11,492 nt of DNA from Candidatus Colimorpha enterica. GTDB lineage: Bacteria > Bacillota > Clostridia > Oscillospirales > CAG-272. A model generated the notes under the pieces. It was given only the letters and a program-made list of their open reading frames with translations, searched no databases and was not told the DNA's origin. Where the stretch lies: NCBI GenBank assembly GCA_000433515.1, contig FR891194.1:17573-29064 (forward strand), written 5' to 3'. The position numbers were made by a program, and so were the translations under genes. Shown here in pieces: positions 1 to 7,230 of this stretch. Every line of letters begins with the position of its first letter. Positions within the stretch are counted from its first letter, which is position 1.

Positions 1-115
1 CCGCCGCGAACACTGTCCCGGCTGCCGCTGCCGCGTTTGAATGCTTTCTCCTTTTCGCCTGATACTCCTCACGGCGGCGGAAAAGCTCTTTTTTGACCTC
101 TTCTGTACTCTTCAT
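1..115 (-). CDS. N-terminus of a putative anti-sigma/membrane protein, translationally coupled to the ECF sigma gene (partial)
   Basis: An ATG at 115-113 overlaps the TGA stop of the sigma gene (ATGA junction), and the frame stays open for 38 codons to the window edge, so only the start of this gene is seen. A purine-rich GGAGGGG/AAGGA stretch lies directly upstream. The visible peptide begins MKSTEEVKKELFRRREEYQA, a highly charged, probably helical segment, continues with a basic KRRK cluster, and then turns alanine-rich and hydrophobic (AAAAAGTVFAA), as if entering a membrane helix. A short basic cytoplasmic N-terminus followed by a membrane span, stop-start coupled to an ECF sigma gene, is what anti-sigma factors look like. 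That role is inferred from position and layout; no zinc-binding anti-sigma motif or other domain is visible in the part present. Confidence 0.6.
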   Translation of the reverse strand, partial: MKSTEEVKKELFRRREEYQAKRRKHSNAAAAAGTVFAA

Positions 116-651
116 TCCTTATCCCCTCCCGAAAGCTCTGTTTTCAGTCTCTTCTTGGCGCGGCTGACGAGGTTATCGACACGCTTTGTTCCGACTCCCA
201 TTACTGCCGCCGCGTCGCGGTAGCTCATTCCTCCGCATATCACCAGACCGACCGCCTCCCGCATATCCCGGGGGAGCAGGTCAACGGCTTCGCGGAGGCG
301 CTTTTTTTCGTCTTCGTCGATCGCGATTTCCTCCGGTGTCGGCTCGTCCGATTCGAGCCCGGTTATATCCGGAAGTCCGACCGTCCGGTGTGCCTTACGC
401 AGGAATCCGACCGCCTTATTGCGCGCGATTGCGAAAAGGTAGGTTTTCAGCGAGCTGCGGAATTTATATCTCTCCGGCTTTATCATCAGCTCGAAAAGAG
501 CGTCTGAGGCGATATTCTCCGCCTCCGGCTCGTCGCCCACGTAGCGCATTGCGAACATCACAAGCCCGCGGTAATATGTCTCAACGATCTCGCCGAATGC
601 CTCGTTATCGCCGCCCATATACCGCCGCAGGCTGCTTTCTCCGTTGTCCAT
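112..651 (-). CDS. ECF-type RNA polymerase sigma factor (sigma-70 family)
   Basis: This 179-residue protein has the two-domain layout and length of extracytoplasmic-function sigma factors. Residues about 17-88 form sigma region 2, including YLFAIARNKAVGFLRK, the segment that contacts the -10 element. An acidic, proline-containing linker follows (about 95-117). Region 4 spans about 118-172 and contains the helix-turn-helix segment MSYRDAAAVMGVGTKRVDNL with the basic recognition end SRAKKRLK. Such proteins direct core RNA polymerase to a small promoter set and are usually held inactive by a partner encoded next door, here the ATGA-coupled downstream gene. The start at 651 is supported by AAAGGAGA at 658-665, about 7 nt upstream. 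No terminator was seen between the rhamnosidase gene and this gene, so some read-through is possible. The signal it senses and the genes it controls cannot be told from the sequence. Confidence 0.93.
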   Translation of the reverse strand: MDNGESSLRRYMGGDNEAFGEIVETYYRGLVMFAMRYVGDEPEAENIASDALFELMIKPERYKFRSSLKTYLFAIARNKAVGFLRKAHRTVGLPDITGLESDEPTPEEIAIDEDEKKRLREAVDLLPRDMREAVGLVICGGMSYRDAAAVMGVGTKRVDNLVSRAKKRLKTELSGGDKE

Positions 652-718
652 TGCGGCTCTCCTTTCTTTTTTTCACTGATTAGTAGCTTTCGGAGGGGGA
701 TTTCCTCATTGGGATGTT

Positions 719-811
719 GAAATTTAATTATTTTTTTTGGGGCGCTGCCCCAAACCCCGCCTCTTTCTTGAGAAGAAAGAGGGGAAAGAAGAATAAAAGA
801 AATTTTAATTA
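719..811. repeat. Candidate dispersed intergenic repeat with two hairpins
   Basis: This stretch fills most of the 177-bp gap between the rhamnosidase and sigma genes. It holds a 6-bp perfect stem (TGGGGC/GCCCCA, 738-752, loop GCT) and a 10-bp perfect stem (CCTCTTTCTT/AAGAAAGAGG, 760-782, loop GAG). It is bounded by near-identical AT-rich direct repeats, GAAATTTAATTA (719-730) and GAAATTTTAATTA (799-811), which differ by one T. Neither hairpin is followed by a T-run on either strand, so they are not typical intrinsic terminators. From memory, the GGGGCGCTGCCCC core recurs between genes in many gut Clostridia genomes; this was not checked. The remainder of 652-828 contains only the sigma gene ribosome binding site, with no convincing promoter or gene. 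Confidence 0.5.
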
Positions 812-828
812 GGGGATAATATTCTTCG

Positions 829-3396
829 TTATTTCTTTTCAAATACTCTCGTTCCGGAGCCGACGGTGGTTGTTTTTCCGTCGAAGGTGACCTCCGCCTC
901 TGTGCCGAAGGGAACTGAAAGGAGCATTGAGATTCCGCCTTCCGTTCTGTGCCAGCGGAGGACGATGCTCCCGTGCGGTGTTTCCACTCTGCACTCACAG
1001 AAAAGGAGCTGTTCCGGGAACGCCGGCTTTACGGTGAATCTCTCAAATCCGGAAGCTGCGGGGGCGATGCCGGAAAGTCCGTGATAGAACCAATACGAGA
1101 CCGCCGCGTACATCGGGTGGTTATGGGAATTCATCTGCTTGTTTTCCTTAAGCTCGAATCGCTCCCACACGGTGGTGGCGCCGTTTCTTATCATGAAGCC
1201 GATCGACGGATATTCTCTCCTCGTCATCAGCTCCCACGCGATATCGGTTCTGCCGGAATCGGTAAGGACATCGAATATATAGCGCGAGCAGAGGTTCCCG
1301 GTCGTCAGACGCATTCCGGCATCGGCTATTCCTCGGACAAGCAGGTCAAAAGCCTTCCGTCTGCCGCTCTCCGGGAGTATTCCGAGCCACAGCGCAAAGG
1401 TCTGGCACGCCTGCGAGCCGGTCGCCAGCCTGCCGGTTTCCGGGTCGTACCACCTTTCAAGGAATGCGCTTTTAACGTATTCCGCCTTTTCAAGCCACAT
1501 TTTCCTGTCGTCCTCTTTTCCGAGGACAGAGGCAAAGAACGCAAGGGTTACAAGGTTATAATACCGGTATCCGGTCGCCATATACAGTCCGGGGGTTATC
1601 GACGAGCGCGGAAATTCGATATCCGTGTCGGTTTTTCTCGGAAGGACATCGGTTACCGTGTCATAATCCCGCACGTCTCCGCAGCAGTCGGAGGGAGATG
1701 CCCAGTCGCCCCAGTTACAGTATGTCAGGATCCCGTTATCCGACCGGCTTTCAAGATAGCCGTCCCACTTTGCAAAGCCGGAGTAGTGCTTTCTTATGAC
1801 GCTGTCGTCGCCGGAATGGAGGTAGGTTTCCTTTGCGGTTATAAGATATGAGCTGCACACCGGGCAGGCGGGTCTGCCGCCGAAAATGAACGGTGCGGTG
1901 TCGGTGATCTCTCCCTCCTCTCCCTGTTCGGCGGCGATATCGTCGGCGATCTTCGGGAACAGGCTTCCGATATCGAAATGATAAGGCATTTCCTCAAACC
2001 TGACGGTCGCGTCGTTCAGCCAGCCCATGCGCTCGTCTCTCTGAGGGCAGTCGGTGGCAATGCCGTGTATGTTGTCGCGCTCGGTGCGGAGGCAGTTTTC
2101 CTCGATCGCGTTCAGCATCGGCTCGCCGCAGCGGAAGCGGCTTCCGGAGTCGATCCCGGTATAGAACACAAGCGCGGTGACTCCGATATCCCTCGGGTCA
2201 CAGCCCTGACAGGCGACCGAGAAATACCTGAAGCCGTGATATGTGAAATGCGGGCGCAGCACCCTTTCTGTGCCAGCCGCGACGGTATAGCTGTCCGTCG
2301 CCTCAGCGCCGCGGAGAGTTACATCGGAAAGATTCCCTCTGCCGTCGATCTCCTCTGAATGGCGCAGAGTTATGACCGAGCCCTCCGGAACACCTTCGGG
2401 AACCGATATTTCAACAAAACCCGCGATATTCTCGCCGAGGTCGTATATGAGCGTCCCGTCGGGAAGCTGCCAGTCGGAAACCGGGCTGAGCCTTCTCTGA
2501 ACCGTTATCGGCGTAACCGTCTGCGGGCGGAGCCTGCCGAGAGGCGCGCCGGAATATAACACTGCCGGAACCGGCCCGGTACCGGCATACTCATCCTGCC
2601 GCTCTCCGTTGAACAGGTTGGCGTATACGATGCTCCCGCGCCGGGACAGCCAGCTTCCGTCGGCTCCGGTCTTTATGCGCTCCTCCCTGCCGTCGCGGTA
2701 GCGGAGGAGTATTTCGGCGGAAAAGGTCGGTTCGCCGAAGAATTCCGCCCAGTAGTTGCCGGGTCTGAGATACTCTCCGCAGGTGTTGCGCCGCCATCCG
2801 TCGCCGAGCGTGAGGGTAAAACGGTTTTTTCCCGCCGTAAAAAGCTCTTTCGGAATGCGTTTCACGGTGTAATAGCACTGACGGGAGTAATTTGAATGCA
2901 CCGGCTGAAGAAGCGCCGGGTCGTACTTCACTCCGTTGATCTCCGCCTCGTAAAGCCCCGCGCAGGCAACCGAAATAAAAGCCTCGCAAAGTCCCTCTCC
3001 GACATTTATGTCGCGGAAAAACTCCGTCGTCCCGTATTCTCTGTCAAGCGGAGACACGATGAATTCCCCTGTCGGCGGGAACGGGGTCAGAAACTCCTTT
3101 TTCCCTTCCCCCAGAGCACTTTCGTTTCCGTCCCTGTCGCGGCAGACGATTTTTACCGACATAAGCCGCGCCTCCGGAAGCGGAACGGGAAGGGTGTACC
3201 TCTGCTTCCTTCCGGTCTGCCATCCGCTGTCGTGTATCACGTCCCCGCCGGATGAAACCGTCACGCGGAACGCCGTCTGATACTGATCCGCGCCGTCATG
3301 GGTACACGCCCACGAAAACGACGGATTCTCCGGGTCGATCACCGGGCAGTTCCCGTAATTTCCCGAAACCGATATTTTTTCTGTTCTGAAGTTCAT
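829..3396 (-). CDS. GH78 alpha-L-rhamnosidase, cytoplasmic
   Basis: An 855-residue protein that would release terminal alpha-L-rhamnose from plant glycans or glycosides by inversion. Domains in order: N-terminal beta-sandwiches (about 1-290, with FSWACTHDGADQYQTAFRV near residue 27), the beta domain with DLGENIAGFVEI (about 319) and PHFTYHGFRYFSV (about 382), an (alpha/alpha)6 barrel (about 420-775), and a C-terminal beta-sandwich. Family motifs seen are ATDCPQRDERMGWLNDA with the likely general acid Glu455, IRNGATTVWERFE with the likely general base Glu745, and SHNHPMYAAVSYWFYHGLSG (about 757). Catalytic roles are by family analogy. Where many GH78 enzymes have a W-x-D-A segment this one appears to read CPVCSS, which may alter substrate binding. 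The start at 3396 is chosen over an in-frame ATG at 3438 because AAAGGGAG (3400-3407) precedes it and the longer form overlaps the esterase gene. No signal peptide is visible. It follows the esterase gene by 23 bp, in the same operon. Confidence 0.93.
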   Translation of the reverse strand: MNFRTEKISVSGNYGNCPVIDPENPSFSWACTHDGADQYQTAFRVTVSSGGDVIHDSGWQTGRKQRYTLPVPLPEARLMSVKIVCRDRDGNESALGEGKKEFLTPFPPTGEFIVSPLDREYGTTEFFRDINVGEGLCEAFISVACAGLYEAEINGVKYDPALLQPVHSNYSRQCYYTVKRIPKELFTAGKNRFTLTLGDGWRRNTCGEYLRPGNYWAEFFGEPTFSAEILLRYRDGREERIKTGADGSWLSRRGSIVYANLFNGERQDEYAGTGPVPAVLYSGAPLGRLRPQTVTPITVQRRLSPVSDWQLPDGTLIYDLGENIAGFVEISVPEGVPEGSVITLRHSEEIDGRGNLSDVTLRGAEATDSYTVAAGTERVLRPHFTYHGFRYFSVACQGCDPRDIGVTALVFYTGIDSGSRFRCGEPMLNAIEENCLRTERDNIHGIATDCPQRDERMGWLNDATVRFEEMPYHFDIGSLFPKIADDIAAEQGEEGEITDTAPFIFGGRPACPVCSSYLITAKETYLHSGDDSVIRKHYSGFAKWDGYLESRSDNGILTYCNWGDWASPSDCCGDVRDYDTVTDVLPRKTDTDIEFPRSSITPGLYMATGYRYYNLVTLAFFASVLGKEDDRKMWLEKAEYVKSAFLERWYDPETGRLATGSQACQTFALWLGILPESGRRKAFDLLVRGIADAGMRLTTGNLCSRYIFDVLTDSGRTDIAWELMTRREYPSIGFMIRNGATTVWERFELKENKQMNSHNHPMYAAVSYWFYHGLSGIAPAASGFERFTVKPAFPEQLLFCECRVETPHGSIVLRWHRTEGGISMLLSVPFGTEAEVTFDGKTTTVGSGTRVFEKK

Positions 3397-3419
3397 ATTC
3401 TCCCTTTCCGAGAAAAATC

Positions 3420-4580
3420 TCAGCCGCAATACCGGCATACTACGCCGGGTTTTCCGTTTATTGTGAAGCCGACCTCAAGATACATTTCGCAGACGGACTC
3501 CGGCAGGGGCAAATCTATGCTGCTCCCGGATATTTCAGCACCGGTGACGTTCCAAGTCTGATCCATGAAATCGCCGGTGTATCCATACTTTTCGTGAACG
3601 CTTCTTGTCATCGGCGCGGTCAGGTAAAACAGCCGCGCTCCGGTGATTTTCCCTCCGTTTCCCGACACCTCAGCCGAGACTCTACCGTCCGACATCGAAA
3701 ATGATGTTATCTCCGGCATCACCGGCGCGCCCTTTGTCACCGAATCGGCGAACATTCCGATCACCTCCGGTGCCCAGCCGTGCGAATGTGAGTGCATCAT
3801 CCCGTCAACCGCCGAATACCGCGTCATGTCATTCCCGCCGCGCGTGGCAAGATAGCTTTCCCACCCGCTTTTCAGCGAAAAGCAATTGTCGTCGTTCCAC
3901 TGAAGCCACAGAACCGGCATTTTCACGTTTTCAAACCGCTCCTCGGCAAGCCACATCTTCCGCGTGTCGGGCAGTCTGAACGCGCGCCCGATATTCCCGG
4001 GAGCATCTCCGAGAAATCCCGAGCCGTAAACCGGCACGGCAAACGCAAAACGCGGGTCGTATCCGATAAGGATCGAGGTTATGACCCCTCCCCACGATAT
4101 GCCGGTGATCCCGACCCTCTCCGCGTCAACGTCCGGCAGCGACCGCAGAATGCTTCCGCAAAGCGCCGCCGATATCACCGCATGATACATCCACATTTCA
4201 TCGGCTTCCCCGGACGAGGTCGTCACTCCGTCGTTGTCGGGTATCGAATCCCCGCGCCTGACCCAGCCGTTTTCCGAAGGGAAATACCCGGTGTTGTCCA
4301 TTGCGACCGCCGCGTAACCGCGGTCGTTCCACATCCTCACCCATCCCGGAAACGCGTGTCCTCCGCCTCCGTGAACAAGGACAATTCCCGGAACCTTTTC
4401 TCCCGGCTCATGCTCCGGAATGCCGATGTACGCAAATATTTTCGTGTCCCTCCCGCCGCACTTCTCCCCGGTGATCTCAATCGCGCCGATCCCCGGCTCG
4501 GACGACGGTACACTTATGTATTCCGCAGGGTTGTTTGTTGCTGACAGCAGCTTCTCCCCGATTTCAGACGGCATATTCAT
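3420..4580 (-). CDS. Alpha/beta-hydrolase esterase (acetylxylan esterase/dienelactone hydrolase-like)
   Basis: A 386-residue serine hydrolase. The core (about 45-285) shows the oxyanion-hole segment VHGGGGHAFPGW (69-80), the nucleophile elbow GISWGG with Ser162, a likely acid Asp230 in LWLQWNDDN, and a His-rich segment MMHSHSHGW (261-269) carrying the likely catalytic His. The pattern WLxxxND followed by MxHxH resembles carbohydrate acetyl-esterase-like members of the superfamily. Residues about 288-386 look like a separate small beta-sandwich (Ig or fibronectin-like) of unclear role. Lying in one unit with a rhamnosidase and close to a GH2 enzyme, it probably removes acyl groups that block glycosidases; the substrate is not established. 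A peptidase or other ester hydrolase is possible. No signal peptide is visible. The start is supported by AAGGAGG (4587-4593), 6 nt upstream, and a near-consensus promoter lies just before it. Confidence 0.85.
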   Translation of the reverse strand: MNMPSEIGEKLLSATNNPAEYISVPSSEPGIGAIEITGEKCGGRDTKIFAYIGIPEHEPGEKVPGIVLVHGGGGHAFPGWVRMWNDRGYAAVAMDNTGYFPSENGWVRRGDSIPDNDGVTTSSGEADEMWMYHAVISAALCGSILRSLPDVDAERVGITGISWGGVITSILIGYDPRFAFAVPVYGSGFLGDAPGNIGRAFRLPDTRKMWLAEERFENVKMPVLWLQWNDDNCFSLKSGWESYLATRGGNDMTRYSAVDGMMHSHSHGWAPEVIGMFADSVTKGAPVMPEITSFSMSDGRVSAEVSGNGGKITGARLFYLTAPMTRSVHEKYGYTGDFMDQTWNVTGAEISGSSIDLPLPESVCEMYLEVGFTINGKPGVVCRYCG

Positions 4581-4586
4581 AACGCG

Positions 4587-4593
4587 CCTCCTT
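4587..4593 (-). promoter_or_regulatory. Ribosome binding site of the esterase gene
   Basis: AAGGAGG on the minus strand lies 6 nt before the ATG at 4580. It fixes the first of two nearby ATG codons (4580 and 4574) as the start. Confidence 0.85.
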
Positions 4594-4611
4594 ATTTATG
4601 GCTGTAACTGA

Positions 4612-4640
4612 ATTTTACAGTATTTTTCGATGATTGTCAA
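4612..4640 (-). promoter_or_regulatory. Housekeeping-sigma promoter of the esterase-GH78 unit
   Basis: On the minus strand a perfect -35 box TTGACA (4635-4640) is followed after exactly 17 nt by TAAAAT (4612-4617), one mismatch from TATAAT. Transcription would start near 4605, giving a leader of about 25 nt that carries the AAGGAGG site. It lies downstream of the GH2 terminator, so the esterase and rhamnosidase genes can be expressed independently of GH2. Confidence 0.85.
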
Positions 4641-4655
4641 CCCGGATATCAGAAT

Positions 4656-4704
4656 GATTTTTTCGGCAGATCTGTGATTGCATCAAAGATCTGCCGAAAA
4701 AATC
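4656..4704. repeat. 18-bp perfect inverted repeat upstream of the esterase promoter
   Basis: The arms GATTTTTTCGGCAGATCT (4656-4673) and AGATCTGCCGAAAAAATC (4687-4704) are perfect reverse complements around a 13-nt spacer. The T-run precedes the stem and the A-run follows it on both strands, the reverse of an intrinsic terminator. Its promoter-proximal arm ends 15 bp upstream of the -35 box, so it could be a binding site for a regulator, or simply a stable hairpin in the 3' region of the GH2 transcript. Confidence 0.7.
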
Positions 4705-4735
4705 CGTTTTCTGCCCCGCCGCCATGCAGGATTCA

Positions 4736-4773
4736 AAAACGCAGTGCGCTGTCGAAGGAGCGCACTGCGTTTT
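4736..4773. terminator. Bidirectional intrinsic terminator downstream of GH2
   Basis: The arms AAAACGCAGTGCGCT (4736-4750) and AGCGCACTGCGTTTT (4759-4773) form a 15-bp perfect stem with an 8-nt loop. A's on the left and T's on the right give a U-run after the stem on either strand, with five T's on the minus strand. It lies about 55 bp past the GH2 stop codon and should end that transcript before the esterase promoter. Confidence 0.85.
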
Positions 4774-4827
4774 CTGTGCAGCCCCGGAAAACCTCCCGTC
4801 GCACAAATGTATTATCCGTTTCTTCCG

Positions 4828-7149
4828 TCAGCCGTTTCTTCCGATAACAGCCACATCTCCGATGAGCGCCTTCGCCTCAGCCTTAAGCGTTATCCTTTCC
4901 GATCCGGGCAGAGGAGCGACAATTACCGTGCAAAGCCCGCAGAAGAGATTTCTCTCCGGAAGAACGTCGGACTCGTGGCTCGTGGGATTGCCGTTCCCGC
5001 AGCCGAGAATCTTTCCGCCGGTCACCGAGAAAACAACGTGATTGTCCGCCGAAAGAACCGGATGACCGTTCCTGTCGACAGCACTGACCGTCACTGCAAA
5101 TGCGTCCTCGTCATCGTCGAAATATGCCTTCTGCGGCTCAAGCACTATCTTTTCCGGAGCAAGGAAGGTGAAAACGTTGCTTCTGCAAACCTCTTTCCCG
5201 TCCGAAAATCCGACGCAGACAAGCTCTCCCGCCTCAAACGGTATCTCCCACTCGTTCTGAACGAAAATGTCGTTCTCCCTCCGTCCGATAAGCTCCCCGT
5301 TCAGATTAACGGCGATCTCATCGCAGTTCGTAACGGTAACGATCCGCTTTTTCTCACCGGGTATGCCGTTCCAGTCGCCGATTATCCGGCAGAACGGCTT
5401 TTTGTCGGTAAACGCGCGGTAGAACCAGTACCCGCCCTTCGGGAATCCGCAGAGATCCATAAGCCCGTACTGCGCAATGACCGCCGGCCACCCGGGATAG
5501 CTCTTCCCGCCGGGAAGACTGTTAAGATGCGCCTCTCCGCGGTAGTCGAACGCGCTCCAGATAAACGTCCCGCAGATCCAGTCGTTCTTTTCCGTGACCG
5601 TCATCGCCTCGCGTATCGTAGTGAAAGCCTCCTTGTGAACGCTGTCGTCACAGGCGACGAGCCGGCGCTCAAAATCGCTGACATACTGTCCCCTCGTCGA
5701 GAACGGCGCGGCATCCTCTATTCCCATTATCGGACACTCGGGGTGCAGACGGTGAAATTCCGGAAATCCGTCAAGACAATAGTTGAACCCGGTCACATCA
5801 AGCACAGCCCCGACGCCCTCCTCACCGAATACGGTCCCGTTGTTCATTGCTCCGGTAAGCAGCCGCGTTCCGTCAAGGCTTCTTATCACCTCCGCAAGCC
5901 GGTCGTATATCCTTCTCCCGGCTCTCTCCGCGGCAATCGGCTCCTCGTTGAAAACCGCATAGAACATGACCGACGGATGCACCCGGTCGCGGATTATCTG
6001 TTCGCGCAGATACCCGACCGCAGTCTCCGAGGTGCTGAATTCGCGGTTTTCGTCTATCACGACAATGCCGTTTTCGTCGCACCAGTCAAGAAGCACGCGC
6101 GACTGGGTGTGATGCGAGCACCTGAAGGCGTTGCACCCCATCTCCTTTATCAGCCCCATCCGGTAGCGGATCATCGAATCCGGCAGCGCCACTCCGATCC
6201 CCGCGTGATCCTGATGAGCGCATACCCCGCGCAGCTTCAGTGGCCTGCCGTTGAGGAAGAACCCCCTGTCGGGATCGGCATGAAAATAACGGAACCCCAG
6301 CGGCGCGATATCAAGATCTGACGAAGCCCCGGACAGTATCTCGACCGTCACACGGTAAAGCGCCGGGTTTTCGGTGTCCCACAGCGCCGGATGCTCCACG
6401 GTCTCCTCAAACGTAACAGTACATCTCCCGCACGCGGAAACAGTCCCGGAGGTCTCCGAGGTCAGTATCTCCTCCCCGTCAGGCGACGTTATCCGCAGCA
6501 CCGCAGTAAAATCCGCGTCGTCATACCCGGAATTTTCAACCGTCACCTCAACACCGGTCTTCCATCCGTTATTGTCTGAAGGCTCGGCATGGGGAAATAT
6601 CCCGTTCTCGGCAAGGTGGACCGGATCCTTTATTATCAGCTTCACATGACGGTAAATTCCCGCTCCCTCATATGCCCATTTTTCGATATCGCTCCGGTCA
6701 ACATATACCGCGACTGCGTTTTTCTCTCCCGGGACAGCAATATCGGTGATGTCCGCGGTTATCTCGTTGAAGCTGCTGAAATTGCGCTTTATCAGAAACC
6801 CGTTTACGTATATCTCCGAATTTCCGGCGATACCTTCAAAGCGAAGAAGAATGTTTTTCCCCTCCGTCTCCGCAGGAAGAGTAAACTCCTTCCGGTACCA
6901 CCCGTGTCCGCGCTTCATTCCGCCCTGAAACTGAAGCTCCCCCTCCTCATAAGGCATGGAGGGCAGCCAGTCATGCGGAATATCGACCGGCTTCCATTTC
7001 GAGTCGTCATATCCGGACACCGAAGCCGGACACCTCGCCCCGGCTCTCGTCGCGGCATAAACATTGAAGCGGGCTCTGTACCTCGCAGTGATCGGCGGCT
7101 CGGTAAGAGAAAATCGCCATCCCGAATTGATTTTTGTCTCACGGTTCAT
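4828..7149 (-). CDS. GH2 family glycoside hydrolase, beta-galactosidase-like
   Basis: A 773-residue retaining exo-glycosidase. Domains: sugar-binding jelly roll (about 6-175; VDIPHDW, GGMKRGHGWYRKEF, GNSEIYVNG), Ig-like domain (about 176-288), TIM barrel starting at FFLNGRPLKLRGVCAHQDH (about 297), and C-terminal Ig-like domains (about 588-663 and 665-765) of the kind found in GH2 beta-galactosidases. The likely acid/base is Glu402 in MFYAVFNEEP and the likely nucleophile Glu478 in PIMGIEDAAPFSTRG; roles are by family analogy. Beta-galactosidase is favoured, but glucuronidase or other GH2 activities cannot be excluded. No signal peptide is visible, so it is probably cytoplasmic. The start at 7149 is chosen because homology-like sequence (MNRETKINSGWRFSL) begins there; the frame stays open to 7449 only by reading through an intergenic repeat. 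The nearest Shine-Dalgarno-like AAAGGAA is unusually far, about 14 nt upstream. No clear promoter was found. Confidence 0.9.
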   Translation of the reverse strand: MNRETKINSGWRFSLTEPPITARYRARFNVYAATRAGARCPASVSGYDDSKWKPVDIPHDWLPSMPYEEGELQFQGGMKRGHGWYRKEFTLPAETEGKNILLRFEGIAGNSEIYVNGFLIKRNFSSFNEITADITDIAVPGEKNAVAVYVDRSDIEKWAYEGAGIYRHVKLIIKDPVHLAENGIFPHAEPSDNNGWKTGVEVTVENSGYDDADFTAVLRITSPDGEEILTSETSGTVSACGRCTVTFEETVEHPALWDTENPALYRVTVEILSGASSDLDIAPLGFRYFHADPDRGFFLNGRPLKLRGVCAHQDHAGIGVALPDSMIRYRMGLIKEMGCNAFRCSHHTQSRVLLDWCDENGIVVIDENREFSTSETAVGYLREQIIRDRVHPSVMFYAVFNEEPIAAERAGRRIYDRLAEVIRSLDGTRLLTGAMNNGTVFGEEGVGAVLDVTGFNYCLDGFPEFHRLHPECPIMGIEDAAPFSTRGQYVSDFERRLVACDDSVHKEAFTTIREAMTVTEKNDWICGTFIWSAFDYRGEAHLNSLPGGKSYPGWPAVIAQYGLMDLCGFPKGGYWFYRAFTDKKPFCRIIGDWNGIPGEKKRIVTVTNCDEIAVNLNGELIGRRENDIFVQNEWEIPFEAGELVCVGFSDGKEVCRSNVFTFLAPEKIVLEPQKAYFDDDEDAFAVTVSAVDRNGHPVLSADNHVVFSVTGGKILGCGNGNPTSHESDVLPERNLFCGLCTVIVAPLPGSERITLKAEAKALIGDVAVIGRNG

Positions 7150-7230
7150 ATGTGAATAATCTGTTCCTTTTGTTTTTGAATAAATTGTTTTTTCGGGGGT
7201 GACGGAGATTTCACGACAGCACCGACGCAG

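Noticed and set aside
738..782. Intrinsic terminator for the GH78 gene
   Set aside because: The stems are strong but neither is followed by a T-run on the minus strand; the smaller stem is followed by A's there.
3397..3438. Longer GH78 start at an ATG at 3438
   Set aside because: It would overlap the esterase gene and lacks its own ribosome binding site, while the ATG at 3396 is preceded by AAAGGGAG.
4615..4806. 63-codon minus-strand frame between GH2 and the esterase gene
   Set aside because: It runs across the terminator, the palindrome and the -35 box, with no ribosome binding site or recognisable protein.
4678..6321. 547-codon plus-strand frame opposite GH2
   Set aside because: It is the antisense shadow of the GH2 gene; the minus strand carries all catalytic motifs.
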